Source: CAVTPD01 sp963736575
Lineage (GTDB): Bacteria; Bacteroidota; Bacteroidia; Cytophagales; JAAEPT01
NCBI GenBank assembly: GCA_963736575.1
Contig: CAVTPD010000001.1
Location: 1,550,001-1,614,000 of the forward strand
DNA length: 64,000 nt
Reading direction: 5' to 3'
A model generated the notes under the pieces. The model searched no databases, was not told the origin of the DNA, and was given only the letters and a program-made list of their open reading frames with translations. Made by a program: the position numbers and the translations under genes. Below, piece by piece: positions 17,187 through 26,487 of this stretch (positions are counted from its first letter, which is position 1; every line of letters starts with the position of its first letter).

Positions 17187-17220
17187 CAAAAAGAATAGAG
17201 AGTGACATTTTGTCAGCGGT

Positions 17221-17682
17221 CTAAATAAGGTTTTTTATACTTCTTTGAGCGTCTTTTTCTTTGAGCGACTCTCGTTTATCGTGCAGTTTTTTACCTTTTG
17301 CCAAAGCAATTTCCATTTTAGCCAGCCCACGGTCGTTAATAAACAGCTTTACTGGAATTACCGTAAGACCTTGGTCTTTCAATTTATCTTCCAGCTTTTC
17401 TAATTCTTTTTTAGAAAGAAGTAATTTACGGTTTCTTAAAGGTTCATGATTGTAATGGGTGCCTTGTTCGTAATGGGCAATGTTCATATTTTTAATAAAA
17501 AGTTCTCCATTGCTAAAAAAACAGAAAGAGTCGCCTAAGCTTACTTTTAGCAGTCTAATGGATTTAATTTCAGTTCCTTTTAAAACTAATCCAGCATGGA
17601 ATTTATCTAGCAATTCGAAATTGAACGAGGCTTTTTTATTTCGGATGCTTACGTTTTTCTGTATGTTTAATTTTTTGTTCAT
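17221..17682 (-). CDS. smpB: SsrA-binding protein SmpB
   Basis: A 153-residue protein with the SmpB signatures: IRNKKASFNFELLDKFHAGL, then the LKGTEIKSIRLLKVSLGDSF core, LFIKNMNIAHYE, and the basic C-terminal tail beginning KGKKLHDKRESLKEKDAQR that inserts into the ribosomal mRNA path. It binds tmRNA and delivers it to stalled ribosomes. The tmRNA gene itself is not in this window. The gene lies 30 bases after tsaD on the same strand, so the two may be co-transcribed. Confidence 0.96.
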   Translation of the reverse strand: MNKKLNIQKNVSIRNKKASFNFELLDKFHAGLVLKGTEIKSIRLLKVSLGDSFCFFSNGELFIKNMNIAHYEQGTHYNHEPLRNRKLLLSKKELEKLEDKLKDQGLTVIPVKLFINDRGLAKMEIALAKGKKLHDKRESLKEKDAQRSIKNLI

Positions 17683-17712
17683 GTGTTGTTTCTCAATAGT
17701 ATTATGGCGTAC

Positions 17713-18717
17713 CTAAACAATTTTTAAACGTGGATCTGGAGTAGTGTCCAACGGTTCAAACTTTTGTTCTTGGTACATAAAATGTGCCGCCATGGCAATC
17801 ATTCCGGCATTGTCTGTGCAATACTGAAAATCGGGGATAAAGATATTCCAATCTTCTTTTTTGCCCATTTCATGCAAACCAGTACGTAAACCCGAGTTTG
17901 CGGAAACACCGCCAGCAATAGCAATATCTTTAATATTTTCTGTACGGGCAGCTTTTCTCAATTTTCTAAGCAAAGTTTCAATAAGTGCGTGTTGTAAAGA
18001 AGCGCAAATATCGTTTTTATTATTTTCTACAAAGTTGGGGTCTTTTTTTGTTTCCTTCTGAAGAAAATACAAGAATGCTGTTTTTATTCCACTGAACGAA
18101 AAATTGTATCCTTGCATACTTACAATAGGGAATTCAAATTTAGAAGGGTCACCTTCTTTAGCAAACTTATCAATAAATGGACCACCTGGGTAAGGAAACC
18201 CCATCAGTTTAGCACTTTTGTCAAAGGCTTCTCCTACGGCATCGTCAATGGTTTCGCCTAAAATCACCATATCTAAAGGTGTGTTTACTTTAACAACCTG
18301 CGTATGTCCGCCGCTAACGGTTAAACATAAGAAAGGGAAGTTTGGTTTAGGTTCGTCAATAAAATGCGCTAAAATGTGCGCTTTCATGTGATTAACGCCA
18401 ATTAAAGGTATGTTGTTAGACAATGCAAAACCTTTGGCAAAAGAGTTAGCAACTAATAAAGGCCCTAATAATCCAGGTCCTTTGGTATATGCAACGGCAT
18501 TTAAATCCCTTTTATTTATCTTTGCCTGCTTAAGGGCTGCAGCAATCACCGGAACAATGTTTTGTTGATGGGCACGGGAGGCAAGTTCGGGAACTACACC
18601 ACCGTACGCTTTATGCACTTCTTGAGTAGAAATAACGTTAGACAATAGTTGGCCGTCTTTTATGACCGCTGCGCTGGTGTCATCACAAGAAGATTCTATA
18701 GCTAAGATTACAGACAT
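17713..18717 (-). CDS. tsaD: tRNA N6-adenosine threonylcarbamoyltransferase
   Basis: TsaD transfers the threonylcarbamoyl group to A37 of ANN-decoding tRNAs, with TsaB and TsaE. The ASKHA-fold motifs are present: ILAIESSCDDTSAAV, the metal-site histidines in NHMKAHILAHF, TVSGGHTQVV, and a C-terminal CTDNAGMIA. The ATG at 18717, giving MSVILAIESS, is chosen over an upstream in-frame ATG at 18750, because that one adds a non-conserved segment running into the divergent gene. The product is 334 residues, normal for TsaD. It starts only six bases from the start of the TamB-like gene on the other strand. Confidence 0.96.
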   Translation of the reverse strand: MSVILAIESSCDDTSAAVIKDGQLLSNVISTQEVHKAYGGVVPELASRAHQQNIVPVIAAALKQAKINKRDLNAVAYTKGPGLLGPLLVANSFAKGFALSNNIPLIGVNHMKAHILAHFIDEPKPNFPFLCLTVSGGHTQVVKVNTPLDMVILGETIDDAVGEAFDKSAKLMGFPYPGGPFIDKFAKEGDPSKFEFPIVSMQGYNFSFSGIKTAFLYFLQKETKKDPNFVENNKNDICASLQHALIETLLRKLRKAARTENIKDIAIAGGVSANSGLRTGLHEMGKKEDWNIFIPDFQYCTDNAGMIAMAAHFMYQEQKFEPLDTTPDPRLKIV

Positions 18718-18723
18718 ATAACT

Positions 18724-21700
18724 TTGGAAGATAATCAAAAGGAAACGCAAGGTATTAAAAAACGCATTTTTAAAGCAATATTACGGGCTTTACTTTTGCT
18801 GGTACTACTGCTTTTTGCATTATTAGGTGTCCTTCAGTTTTCACAAGTACAAACATTTTTGGCCCAAAAAGCTACCCATTTTTTAGAAGAAGAACTAGAC
18901 CGAAAAATATACATTGATAAAGTAGAAGTTTCTTGGTTTGACCAAGTGAATCTTGTAGGTGTAGAGTTAGAAGACCACCACCACAATCCCATGATTAAGG
19001 TTGATGAATTAAGTCTAGATTACGACTTAATTGCTATGATTATAAACAAGGACATTCAATTGTCTCGTTTAGAGTTAAAAAGACCTAATGTACAGATGAA
19101 TTGGTACCCCAATGATTCTGTAATGAACATAGCTACTTTTGTTGAGGACCTAAAAGAACGATTTAAATTTAATAAATCTAAATCAAAAGGAGGGAAACCC
19201 ATTGGTATTGGTGGCGGTATTATTGCTAATGGTGTATTTGTCTATAATGATTTTAGAAAAGATTCTATGCCCGGTAATCTTCGCTTTGACCATAACCATT
19301 TTATGGTAGATTCTATTTATGCAGGGTTTAGCGACTTATCTATTATTCAGGATACATTTGAGATTAATGTAATAGGTTTGTCTGGTATTGAAACCCGAGG
19401 CGACTACCACATTCATAGTTTAAGTACTCTTTTTAGAATTTCTAGTTCGTTTATGGATTTTAGAAATATAGACGGTTTGGTAGAAGAAAGTTGCATTAAT
19501 GAATACCTCCGTTTTGATTACGGCACATTCGGTAGAATGAAATACTTTGTAGACAGCGTAGAGGTAAAAGCCAAACTTTCGGGGTCCGAAATTTATTCGC
19601 ACGACTTAGACTATTTTGCCACAGGTTTACGTAAATACTCCGATTTATGGATTGTTTCGGGCGAGTACGAGGGAAAGGTAGATGAGTTTAAAGGAGAGTC
19701 AGTAGTTTTTGGTTTTGGGCATGGAAGTTATGCGGCCGGAGATGTTTTTATTAAAGGTTTTCCGGATTTAGATAAAACCTTTATGGACTTGGATTTAGGA
19801 AAAGTTCAGGCTGAGAAAACCGATATTTATCAATATGTCCCCGAACATTCTAAGAGCAATATTGATTCTTTAACTAATATTTACTGCGAAAATCTACTTT
19901 TTAAAGGTTATGTAGATAGTTTTTATGTAAGCACAACATTTAGTACAAATTTAGGTGGTGGTGATTTGATTTATCACCGTGATTTTGCCAATACCTTCGG
20001 AAATAGAAACTACCGTTTAGAATTAAGAACCGATTCCTTGGATTTTACACCATGGGTTGCCTTAAATGATTTTCACTTTTTAGATGGTGAAGTAATTATG
20101 GATTCTAAAGCCTCTGCAACTTACAATTACTCTAAAACTAATTTTTCTACTTCTTTAAGAAGATTGTATTACAACCAATACGTATATAAATCGTTAAAGG
20201 CAAAAGGAAGTTTTGATAACGAACACATTAATGCAATAGCTTCGGTAAAAGATTCAAATATAATTGCCAACCTAGATATACGCTTAAAATGGACGGAAGA
20301 TCAAGATTCTATTAAGCTAAAAGCCCAAATACAAAAAGCGAACCTCTCAAAACTTAATTTCACCGCGCAACCACTTTCAGTTAAAGGAGAAGTTTTTATA
20401 GATGCCGAAGGGTCTAATTATGATCAGATTTCGGGTAATGCCCAAGTAGACAACCTTTATCTAAAAAGTAAATCGGGTTTTGCACACATTGAAAATATAG
20501 ACATTGTTTCTAGTGTTGAAAACCGCTATAAATCCATTTTATTAAATTCTGATTTTGCCCAAGCAGAACTGCATGGTAAATTCTCCTACAAAGATTTATA
20601 TAGAGATATTAACAATTCGGCTAAAGAATTTAAAGCTATTTTCAGAAACGATACATCCACCTTATCTAACTATTATAATGAAATTCAGAAAACAGATAGC
20701 TTACCTAGAAATATTGAATTTTCAGTTTTAATAGAAAATGGAAATGAATTGCTTCAGGTTTTTTTACCGAAATACTCCATTGCAACGGGTACACATATAA
20801 GTGGTTATTTCAGAAAAGAAAATGCCTACGAGTTTCTGTTGAACGCAGATACCAAAAGTATTACTACTGGTAAAATTAAGTTTGAAGACAATAACTTAAG
20901 CATTAAGCGTAGATATGATTTTAATGGGGAGAAATCACTAAAAGTTAAATTAAATTCTAAAACACAAAAATACGACAACGAAAAAGTTTACGAAGGCTTA
21001 AAAATTGTTACCGATTGGGAAGAAGATCATATGGATTATTCGGCTATGATTACCCAAAGTAATACAGGTAATTATGCCCGTTTAAATGGGGTTGCCGATT
21101 TCTTAGGAAAATGGATAGAGGTTTCTATAACACAATCGGACATTCATGTAATGGGTAATAAATGGAGAGTGACGCCTTTTAATAAAATCTTTATAAAGAA
21201 AGACGAAGTAACTTTTCAGGAATTAGATTTTTTCCATGACCAACAACATATTCTTCTAGATGGAACACTATCTGAAAAAAAGGAAGATAACGCTCAGCTT
21301 TTTGTGTATCGGTTTATGTTAGAAAACTTAAACAACTTTATTACAACCGAATTAGGAGGCGAGTTAAGCGGTAATATTTTCTTGAAGGATATTAAAGGGT
21401 CATTAGCGGCATCTTCCGAATTAAAAATTCAGGATTTAACCATTAATAACCGATTAGTAGGTGATTTAAGAGGAAGTTGGTTGTGGAGCTCTAACGATAA
21501 ATATTTAGGCTTAAATGCGAACTTGGCTTACGATGGAGAAGACATCTTACACATGGATGGCAAAGTGAGTTTAGAAGACATTCCAGATGCAATTGATTTG
21601 AATACGCGTTTTAAAAATGCCCGTTTAGAAGTTTTAGAGGCTGTTTTAGGAGATTATGTAAGTGATGTAAAAGGATTTGTAAATGGGAATATGAAAATTA

Positions 21701-23373
21701 CGGGAGAGCTATCTAATCCTCAATTTTACGGCAGTCCAGATGTAACGGGTGGTGGTTTTGGTATTAATTATTTTAAAACCTATTACACGTTTAACGATAA
21801 AGTGAATTTTTCTGGGGACAGTATTTATGTTAACCAATTAGAACTAACAGATTCTTTATGGAAATCAACCGCTTACCTTACGGCTACTTTAACGCATAAT
21901 TTCTTTAGAAATTTTAAAACAGATGTAATATTAGATCTGAATAAAACCTACATCCTGAACACTACTAAAACCGATAATAGTATGTATTATGGGGAAGCGT
22001 TTGGTTCTGGGAAAATTACGTTAAATGGCCCTTTTGAAGAACTTAATATTGATTCAAAAGAACTGAAAACAGAACGAGGAACGCGTATTGTAATCCCCAT
22101 GGAATCTAATACAGATGTAGCAACCAAGGATTATATAAAATTTGTTAAAACGAAAGATCCAAACAAAAAAAAGCTAGAAACCGATCAATCATTAGAGACC
22201 AATATTTCGGGAATAGATCTTTCTTTAAATTTCAACATTACAGATGATGCAGAATTTTGGATTGTCTTTGATGAGTCTAATGGAGACATTATGAAAGGAA
22301 CGGGTAGAGGGAATGTTTTGATGGAACTAGATACCCGTGGTGATTTTAATTTATACGGCGATTATGAAATCCTAAAAGGAACTTACAATTTCACCTTGGT
22401 AAACCTTATTAATAAATCCTTTAAAATACAACCCAACAGTAAACTGAGTTGGAATGGTGATCCCTACCAAGGCAAAATGAATGTTAAAGCGCTTTACACT
22501 GTGCAAACCACATTATTGCCTATTATCACTAACCTAGATTCTGCCGAACTAAATAAGAACTCAGCCTATAAAAGGAGAGTCCCGGTTGATGTGAACCTGT
22601 TTTTAACTGGTAAACTACTTAATCCGGACATTAAATTTGCGGTGGACATTAGAGAATACCCAAATTACGCAATAATTGAACAGGCAGTTATCGACTTAGA
22701 GTCTAGAATGAAATACAACGAACAGTTATTGAATCAAGAGGTGTTCAGTTTGTTGGTTTTAAAACAATTAACCCCCATTGATCAGTTTCAGGTAGATGTG
22801 GCGGGCGGTTACGCCAATAGTGTAAGTGAGTTAGTATCTAATCAATTTAGTTATTGGGTTTCCCAATTCGACGAAAACCTTCAGATTGACATAGATGTAA
22901 ATGGTTTCGATAAAGACCAAGCTAATTCTTTTTCATTGAATTTAACTTATTCCGTTCTAGATGGTAGGGTAAGGGTGTCCAATGAGGGTTCATTCCAGAA
23001 CTTACAATCAACCAATCAAATTGCTAATGTTTTTGGGGATTGGACGTTAGAATACTTAATTACGAACGACGGTAAAATTAGAGTGAAAGCCTACAATAGA
23101 ATTAACCAAAATACTTTTTCTAGTTTTTCTAATACTAGTTTTTCAAACTCTAACAACACAACTGTTTATGGAGCTTCTTTAATGTACACTACGGGCTTTG
23201 ATAATTTTGCCGAATTGTTCCGAAATAACAAGAATAAAAAGCAAATAAGTCAGGAAGAAATGAATGATGGTATAAGAGAAGAAGAATTGAAATTAGAAGA
23301 ACAAAAAGAAGAAGTTAAACAAGAAGAACAAAAAGAAATTTCGAAAGAAGCCGAAAAGAAGGAAGAAAATTAA
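18724..23373 (+). CDS. tamB: TamB-like translocation/assembly module protein
   Basis: A 1,549-residue protein with one N-terminal membrane helix (about residues 15-40, rich in Leu) and a very long beta-rich body. The C-terminal third carries the TamB/DUF490 signatures: STAYLTATLTHNFF, YYGEAFGSGKITLNGPFEEL, GRGNVLMELDTRGDFNLYGDYE, then the LKGTYNFTLVNLINKSFKI block. Such proteins span the periplasm as a hydrophobic groove and are linked to phospholipid transport and outer-membrane protein assembly. The likely start is a TTG at 18724; the only upstream in-frame codons before a stop at 18703 offer no ATG or GTG. The last 50 residues are almost purely Glu, Lys and Gln. It is head-to-head with tsaD. 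Confidence 0.88.
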   Translation: MEDNQKETQGIKKRIFKAILRALLLLVLLLFALLGVLQFSQVQTFLAQKATHFLEEELDRKIYIDKVEVSWFDQVNLVGVELEDHHHNPMIKVDELSLDYDLIAMIINKDIQLSRLELKRPNVQMNWYPNDSVMNIATFVEDLKERFKFNKSKSKGGKPIGIGGGIIANGVFVYNDFRKDSMPGNLRFDHNHFMVDSIYAGFSDLSIIQDTFEINVIGLSGIETRGDYHIHSLSTLFRISSSFMDFRNIDGLVEESCINEYLRFDYGTFGRMKYFVDSVEVKAKLSGSEIYSHDLDYFATGLRKYSDLWIVSGEYEGKVDEFKGESVVFGFGHGSYAAGDVFIKGFPDLDKTFMDLDLGKVQAEKTDIYQYVPEHSKSNIDSLTNIYCENLLFKGYVDSFYVSTTFSTNLGGGDLIYHRDFANTFGNRNYRLELRTDSLDFTPWVALNDFHFLDGEVIMDSKASATYNYSKTNFSTSLRRLYYNQYVYKSLKAKGSFDNEHINAIASVKDSNIIANLDIRLKWTEDQDSIKLKAQIQKANLSKLNFTAQPLSVKGEVFIDAEGSNYDQISGNAQVDNLYLKSKSGFAHIENIDIVSSVENRYKSILLNSDFAQAELHGKFSYKDLYRDINNSAKEFKAIFRNDTSTLSNYYNEIQKTDSLPRNIEFSVLIENGNELLQVFLPKYSIATGTHISGYFRKENAYEFLLNADTKSITTGKIKFEDNNLSIKRRYDFNGEKSLKVKLNSKTQKYDNEKVYEGLKIVTDWEEDHMDYSAMITQSNTGNYARLNGVADFLGKWIEVSITQSDIHVMGNKWRVTPFNKIFIKKDEVTFQELDFFHDQQHILLDGTLSEKKEDNAQLFVYRFMLENLNNFITTELGGELSGNIFLKDIKGSLAASSELKIQDLTINNRLVGDLRGSWLWSSNDKYLGLNANLAYDGEDILHMDGKVSLEDIPDAIDLNTRFKNARLEVLEAVLGDYVSDVKGFVNGNMKITGELSNPQFYGSPDVTGGGFGINYFKTYYTFNDKVNFSGDSIYVNQLELTDSLWKSTAYLTATLTHNFFRNFKTDVILDLNKTYILNTTKTDNSMYYGEAFGSGKITLNGPFEELNIDSKELKTERGTRIVIPMESNTDVATKDYIKFVKTKDPNKKKLETDQSLETNISGIDLSLNFNITDDAEFWIVFDESNGDIMKGTGRGNVLMELDTRGDFNLYGDYEILKGTYNFTLVNLINKSFKIQPNSKLSWNGDPYQGKMNVKALYTVQTTLLPIITNLDSAELNKNSAYKRRVPVDVNLFLTGKLLNPDIKFAVDIREYPNYAIIEQAVIDLESRMKYNEQLLNQEVFSLLVLKQLTPIDQFQVDVAGGYANSVSELVSNQFSYWVSQFDENLQIDIDVNGFDKDQANSFSLNLTYSVLDGRVRVSNEGSFQNLQSTNQIANVFGDWTLEYLITNDGKIRVKAYNRINQNTFSSFSNTSFSNSNNTTVYGASLMYTTGFDNFAELFRNNKNKKQISQEEMNDGIREEELKLEEQKEEVKQEEQKEISKEAEKKEEN

Positions 23374-23408
23374 CTTTCCTTTATAGTAAAAACACTAAAA
23401 GAAACTAC

Positions 23409-24362
23409 ATGCAAGTTAATATAGGCGATTACATTAGAGAAGTGCACGGTGAATACGAAGGCATTGTAAAAACTATTAAAGGCAATATTCTAGAAGTGGA
23501 AATTGAAGATGGTTTTATAGTTCCTTTGGCTAAAAATAACATTGTAGTAGTAAGCTCTAGAGAAAAGGAATATTTTAAATCTGATAACCCTTCTAAAAAC
23601 GAAGAAGTAACAGTTAAAAAACCCAAAGGAGCCAAGGGTATTTTTTTATTTTTCGAAAAAACCACTACTAATAATTATTCTGCTTATTTGATTAATAATA
23701 CCGATTACTCGTTGTTGATTTCTGCTTCTAGAAAAGAAGGAACGGTTTACCACCAAGAGGTAAATATGATCTTAGATTCTAGATCTACATACAGATTAAA
23801 AGAATATACTTGGAGCAATAACCACAAATGGTTAAAGTGGGCATTTAGATATATAATTTCAGAATCAACAACAGAGCTTTTGCCAAACCCACAAATGGTA
23901 GAATTTAGCTTAAAACCTAAAAAATTCTTATCAGATGCTGTTCAGGCTCCACTTTTAGATGCAGAAGGCATCTTGTTTCAAATTGATCAGTTTGTTTCTA
24001 ACGATAATCTCTTTCAAGAACAATTCCCTAATAAAGATGCAAATGTAAAAGAAGCGGCTAGTTTTTCTAAAAATAAGCCAGTAGAAGAAATAGATTTACA
24101 TATAGAAAACTTAATAGAAAATCATACTGCTATGCTGCCGTCTGCTATATTTGATTTGCAACTTAAAAGCTTCGAAAAAGCTATTGACGCGGCATTAATG
24201 GCTAATCAAGATAAATTAGTGGTTATACACGGTATTGGTAATGGTATTCTAAAAAGAGAGGTACAAAGAAGGATTTCTGATAATAAGCATGTGGCTTCTT
24301 TTTCAGAAGCCGATCAAGCTAAGTTTGGTCACGGGGCAACGCAAATTATTTTTAAAAAATAA
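23409..24362 (+). CDS. DUF2027 / Smr domain protein
   Basis: A 317-residue protein 35 bases downstream of the TamB-like gene. Residues 1-60 form a small beta domain (IREVHGEYEGIVKTIKGNILEVEIEDGF), followed by a DUF2027-type beta domain. The C-terminal 90 residues are a Smr (small MutS-related) domain: EIDLHIENLIENH, then LVVIHGIGNGILKREVQRRI, and the last strand GHGATQIIFKK. Smr domains bind or cut branched DNA or RNA. The DLH and HGxGxG signatures are both intact here. This arrangement is known in Bacteroidota but its role is unclear. It converges with a PAS-like gene seven bases away. Confidence 0.88.
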   Translation: MQVNIGDYIREVHGEYEGIVKTIKGNILEVEIEDGFIVPLAKNNIVVVSSREKEYFKSDNPSKNEEVTVKKPKGAKGIFLFFEKTTTNNYSAYLINNTDYSLLISASRKEGTVYHQEVNMILDSRSTYRLKEYTWSNNHKWLKWAFRYIISESTTELLPNPQMVEFSLKPKKFLSDAVQAPLLDAEGILFQIDQFVSNDNLFQEQFPNKDANVKEAASFSKNKPVEEIDLHIENLIENHTAMLPSAIFDLQLKSFEKAIDAALMANQDKLVVIHGIGNGILKREVQRRISDNKHVASFSEADQAKFGHGATQIIFKK

Positions 24363-24369
24363 TATATAT

Positions 24370-25047
24370 TTATTCGGCAACAATGTATGTGTTGTTATTC
24401 CCGAAATGGACATACCAACGCATGCATTTTATCATATTAGCGTCTATACTGTGTAGCAATTTAATAGAGCCACTCACCGCTTTTTTCTTAAAAGTTTTCC
24501 ATTCTGCTAAACTTTCAGATTCTACAAAATCAGCAAATTTTTTTCCTTTAATACTAATGTTCATGTTGTAGTAGCGTAAGGCTTTAAAAAATTGTGGATT
24601 ACCATTAATTATATTAAAGTTCTTATCCAATACAATCATGGCTTTGTTTGTTTTTTCGAAAGGAAGGCCATCTGTTGCCTGTACTTCTTCAGGGATAAGG
24701 TTAAGGATAACATTGTCAGGTAATTGTGAATTACACTTGTCAAAAAATTTAACTCGTACCTTAAATTTTAAACCCTCGTCTGTAATAGGATTTCTGCCAT
24801 GAAAAATCGTTTCTTCAAGCACCCCTTTGTCTGGGTTCTTTAAAATGTTTTCAAGGTCTTTAATAGATGCCCTTGATAGAACATCATTAAGAAAATCAAG
24901 AGAATGTTGTGTATTAGTACCAACACCCAAATATTTCTTTAAATCATTACCTAAATAAAACTCATTTTTAGATAGTTGACATCTAAATAAAAGTGTTATT
25001 TCCTTTTTAGGTTCAAGGCTCCAATGGTTTGTTTTAATCTCTAACAT
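24370..25047 (-). CDS. PAS-like domain protein, unknown function
   Basis: A 225-residue protein with what looks like two PAS-type folds: residues about 10-120 (LLFRCQLSKNEFYLGNDLKKYL, then FHGRNPITDEGLKFKVRVKFF) and about 130-220 (KAMIVLDKNFNIINGNPQFF, FADFVESESLAEWKTFKKKA, a final MRWYVHFGNNNTYIV strand). No kinase, cyclase or HTH output domain is present, and there is no membrane segment. It could be a free sensor or an adaptor. It stands alone between the Smr gene and the SAM riboswitch, transcribed away from the latter. The PAS call is from fold-like patterning only. Confidence 0.6.
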   Translation of the reverse strand: MLEIKTNHWSLEPKKEITLLFRCQLSKNEFYLGNDLKKYLGVGTNTQHSLDFLNDVLSRASIKDLENILKNPDKGVLEETIFHGRNPITDEGLKFKVRVKFFDKCNSQLPDNVILNLIPEEVQATDGLPFEKTNKAMIVLDKNFNIINGNPQFFKALRYYNMNISIKGKKFADFVESESLAEWKTFKKKAVSGSIKLLHSIDANMIKCMRWYVHFGNNNTYIVAE

Positions 25048-25194
25048 AGCTTTAAAAAGTTTATAATACCCCTTAATTCTAGTAACGAATATATGTGTAA
25101 GATAGTTTCACTATTAAGTTTAATTTTTATACTATAATTCATGTGGTTAAACTTGTTTTAGCATGATTTACAAAAACTGTGCGCAAAACATTTT

Positions 25195-25223
25195 TTGAAA
25201 ATTATTTTTTAGTGATTACCTTG
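25195..25223 (+). promoter_or_regulatory. Promoter of the methionine operon
   Basis: TTG at 25195-25197 and TACCTTG at 25217-25223 are 19 bases apart, close to the Bacteroidota -33 TTG / -7 TAnnTTTG layout, although the -7 lacks one T. Transcription would then begin about 7 bases later, right at the first base of the riboswitch P1 stem. That coincidence supports the call. Confidence 0.5.
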
Positions 25224-25229
25224 CAGCCA

Positions 25230-25336
25230 CTTATCAAGAAAGACCGAGGGAATGGGCCCGTAGACGTCTTGGCAACCATCTAAACACAGTAGAAAGGTGC
25301 TAAATCCCACCTGAATTTAGTTCAGGAGAAGATAAG
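25230..25336 (+). promoter_or_regulatory. SAM-I (S-box) riboswitch
   Basis: The sequence has the S-box core in order: the P1 5' arm CTTATC with AAGA (25230-25239), GAGGGAATGGGCCC, CTTGGCAACC (closing the kink-turn region), AAAGGTGCTAAATCCC, and the P1 3' arm GATAAG (25331-25336). SAM binding in this class represses methionine genes. About 125 bases separate it from the first start codon, which leaves room for an expression platform. A stem can form between AGTTTTT and AAAAACT around 25397-25420, though it is not GC-rich. The genes downstream make methionine, as expected. Confidence 0.93.
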
Positions 25337-25461
25337 TAGATAGTATTTCCTACCTACTCTTCCAAAAATAATCTTGATAAGTCTAGTTTCTGAATGCAGT
25401 TTTTACTGCGGGAAAAACTCTGTTGGTCTGTGCGTGTTCAATAGGTAACTAGAGACTTAAG

Positions 25462-26460
25462 ATGAAAAAAGATATTAGAGAAGCTTTACAAGAACGTATC
25501 CTTATCCTAGACGGGGCAATGGGTACAATGATTCAAAGCTATAAACTAGAAGAAGAAGACTTTAGTACGGGACCATTTGAGGGGCATCATAAACCTTTAA
25601 AAGGCAATAATGATTTACTTTCTATTACTCGTCCAGAAATTATAAAGCAGATCCATAGAGAATTTTTAGAAGTTGGTGCCGATATTATTGAGACCAATAC
25701 CTTCTCGGGTACTGTAGTGGCACAAGCCGATTATGATCTGCAAAGTGCGGTAGATTTAATCAATATAGAGTCTGCTAAAATTGCCAAAGAAGTAGCGGAT
25801 GAGTTTACGGCTCAAAATCCAGACAAACCACGTTATGTGGCAGGGGCAATTGGCCCAACCAACCGTACCGCATCTATTTCGCCAGATGTAAACGACCCCG
25901 GTTACAGAGCTATTTCTTTTGATCAATTAAAAGATGCTTATAAACAACAAGCACATGGTTTAATTAAAGGTGGTGTAGATATTTTACTAATCGAAACCAT
26001 TTTTGATACTCTAAACGCTAAGGCAGCTGTTTTTGCTTGCCATGAAGTTTTTGAGGAGCTGGGTCAAGAATATCCAATCATGATTTCCGGTACCATTACC
26101 GATGCTTCCGGTAGAACCTTATCGGGTCAAACAACAGAAGCTTTCTTGATTTCACTTTCTCACTTACCAATTTTAAGTATAGGCTTAAATTGTGCTTTAG
26201 GTGCTAAAGAACTTCAGCAATATTTAGAAGTATTGGCTAAGAAATCAGATGCGTTTGTTTCTGCGTATCCAAATGCGGGTTTACCCAATGAATTTGGTCA
26301 GTACGACGAAACGCCGGATCAAATGGGGGATCAAGTAGAGAATTTCCTAAAAGAAGGATTAGTAAATGTTTTAGGGGGCTGTTGTGGTACAACGCCAGCA
26401 CATATTAAACGTATTGCTGAATTAGCAGCTAATTATAAGCCACGTTTAGTTAAGAAATAG
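25462..26460 (+). CDS. metH: Methionine synthase, homocysteine-binding subunit (split MetH, N-terminal part)
   Basis: A 332-residue protein equal to the first module of cobalamin-dependent methionine synthase. It begins with the usual LILDGAMGTMIQ, has the barrel motifs VGADIIETNTFSGT and LIETIFDTLNAKA, and keeps the zinc ligands that activate homocysteine: Cys244 (LSIGLNCALGA) and Cys307-Cys308 (LGGCCGTTP). It stops cleanly after this domain, and the remaining MetH modules are encoded by the next gene, 27 bases on. A long MetH protein in other bacteria carries all of these in one chain. It lies under the SAM-I riboswitch. Confidence 0.95.
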   Translation: MKKDIREALQERILILDGAMGTMIQSYKLEEEDFSTGPFEGHHKPLKGNNDLLSITRPEIIKQIHREFLEVGADIIETNTFSGTVVAQADYDLQSAVDLINIESAKIAKEVADEFTAQNPDKPRYVAGAIGPTNRTASISPDVNDPGYRAISFDQLKDAYKQQAHGLIKGGVDILLIETIFDTLNAKAAVFACHEVFEELGQEYPIMISGTITDASGRTLSGQTTEAFLISLSHLPILSIGLNCALGAKELQQYLEVLAKKSDAFVSAYPNAGLPNEFGQYDETPDQMGDQVENFLKEGLVNVLGGCCGTTPAHIKRIAELAANYKPRLVKK

Positions 26461-26487
26461 TTTTCAATTTAGAATTCAGAATAAAGA

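Noticed and set aside
23230..23373. Purine-rich, near-repetitive end of the TamB-like gene
   Set aside because: It codes for a Glu/Lys/Gln tail in frame; similar charged tails are common and the DNA repeat follows from codon use.
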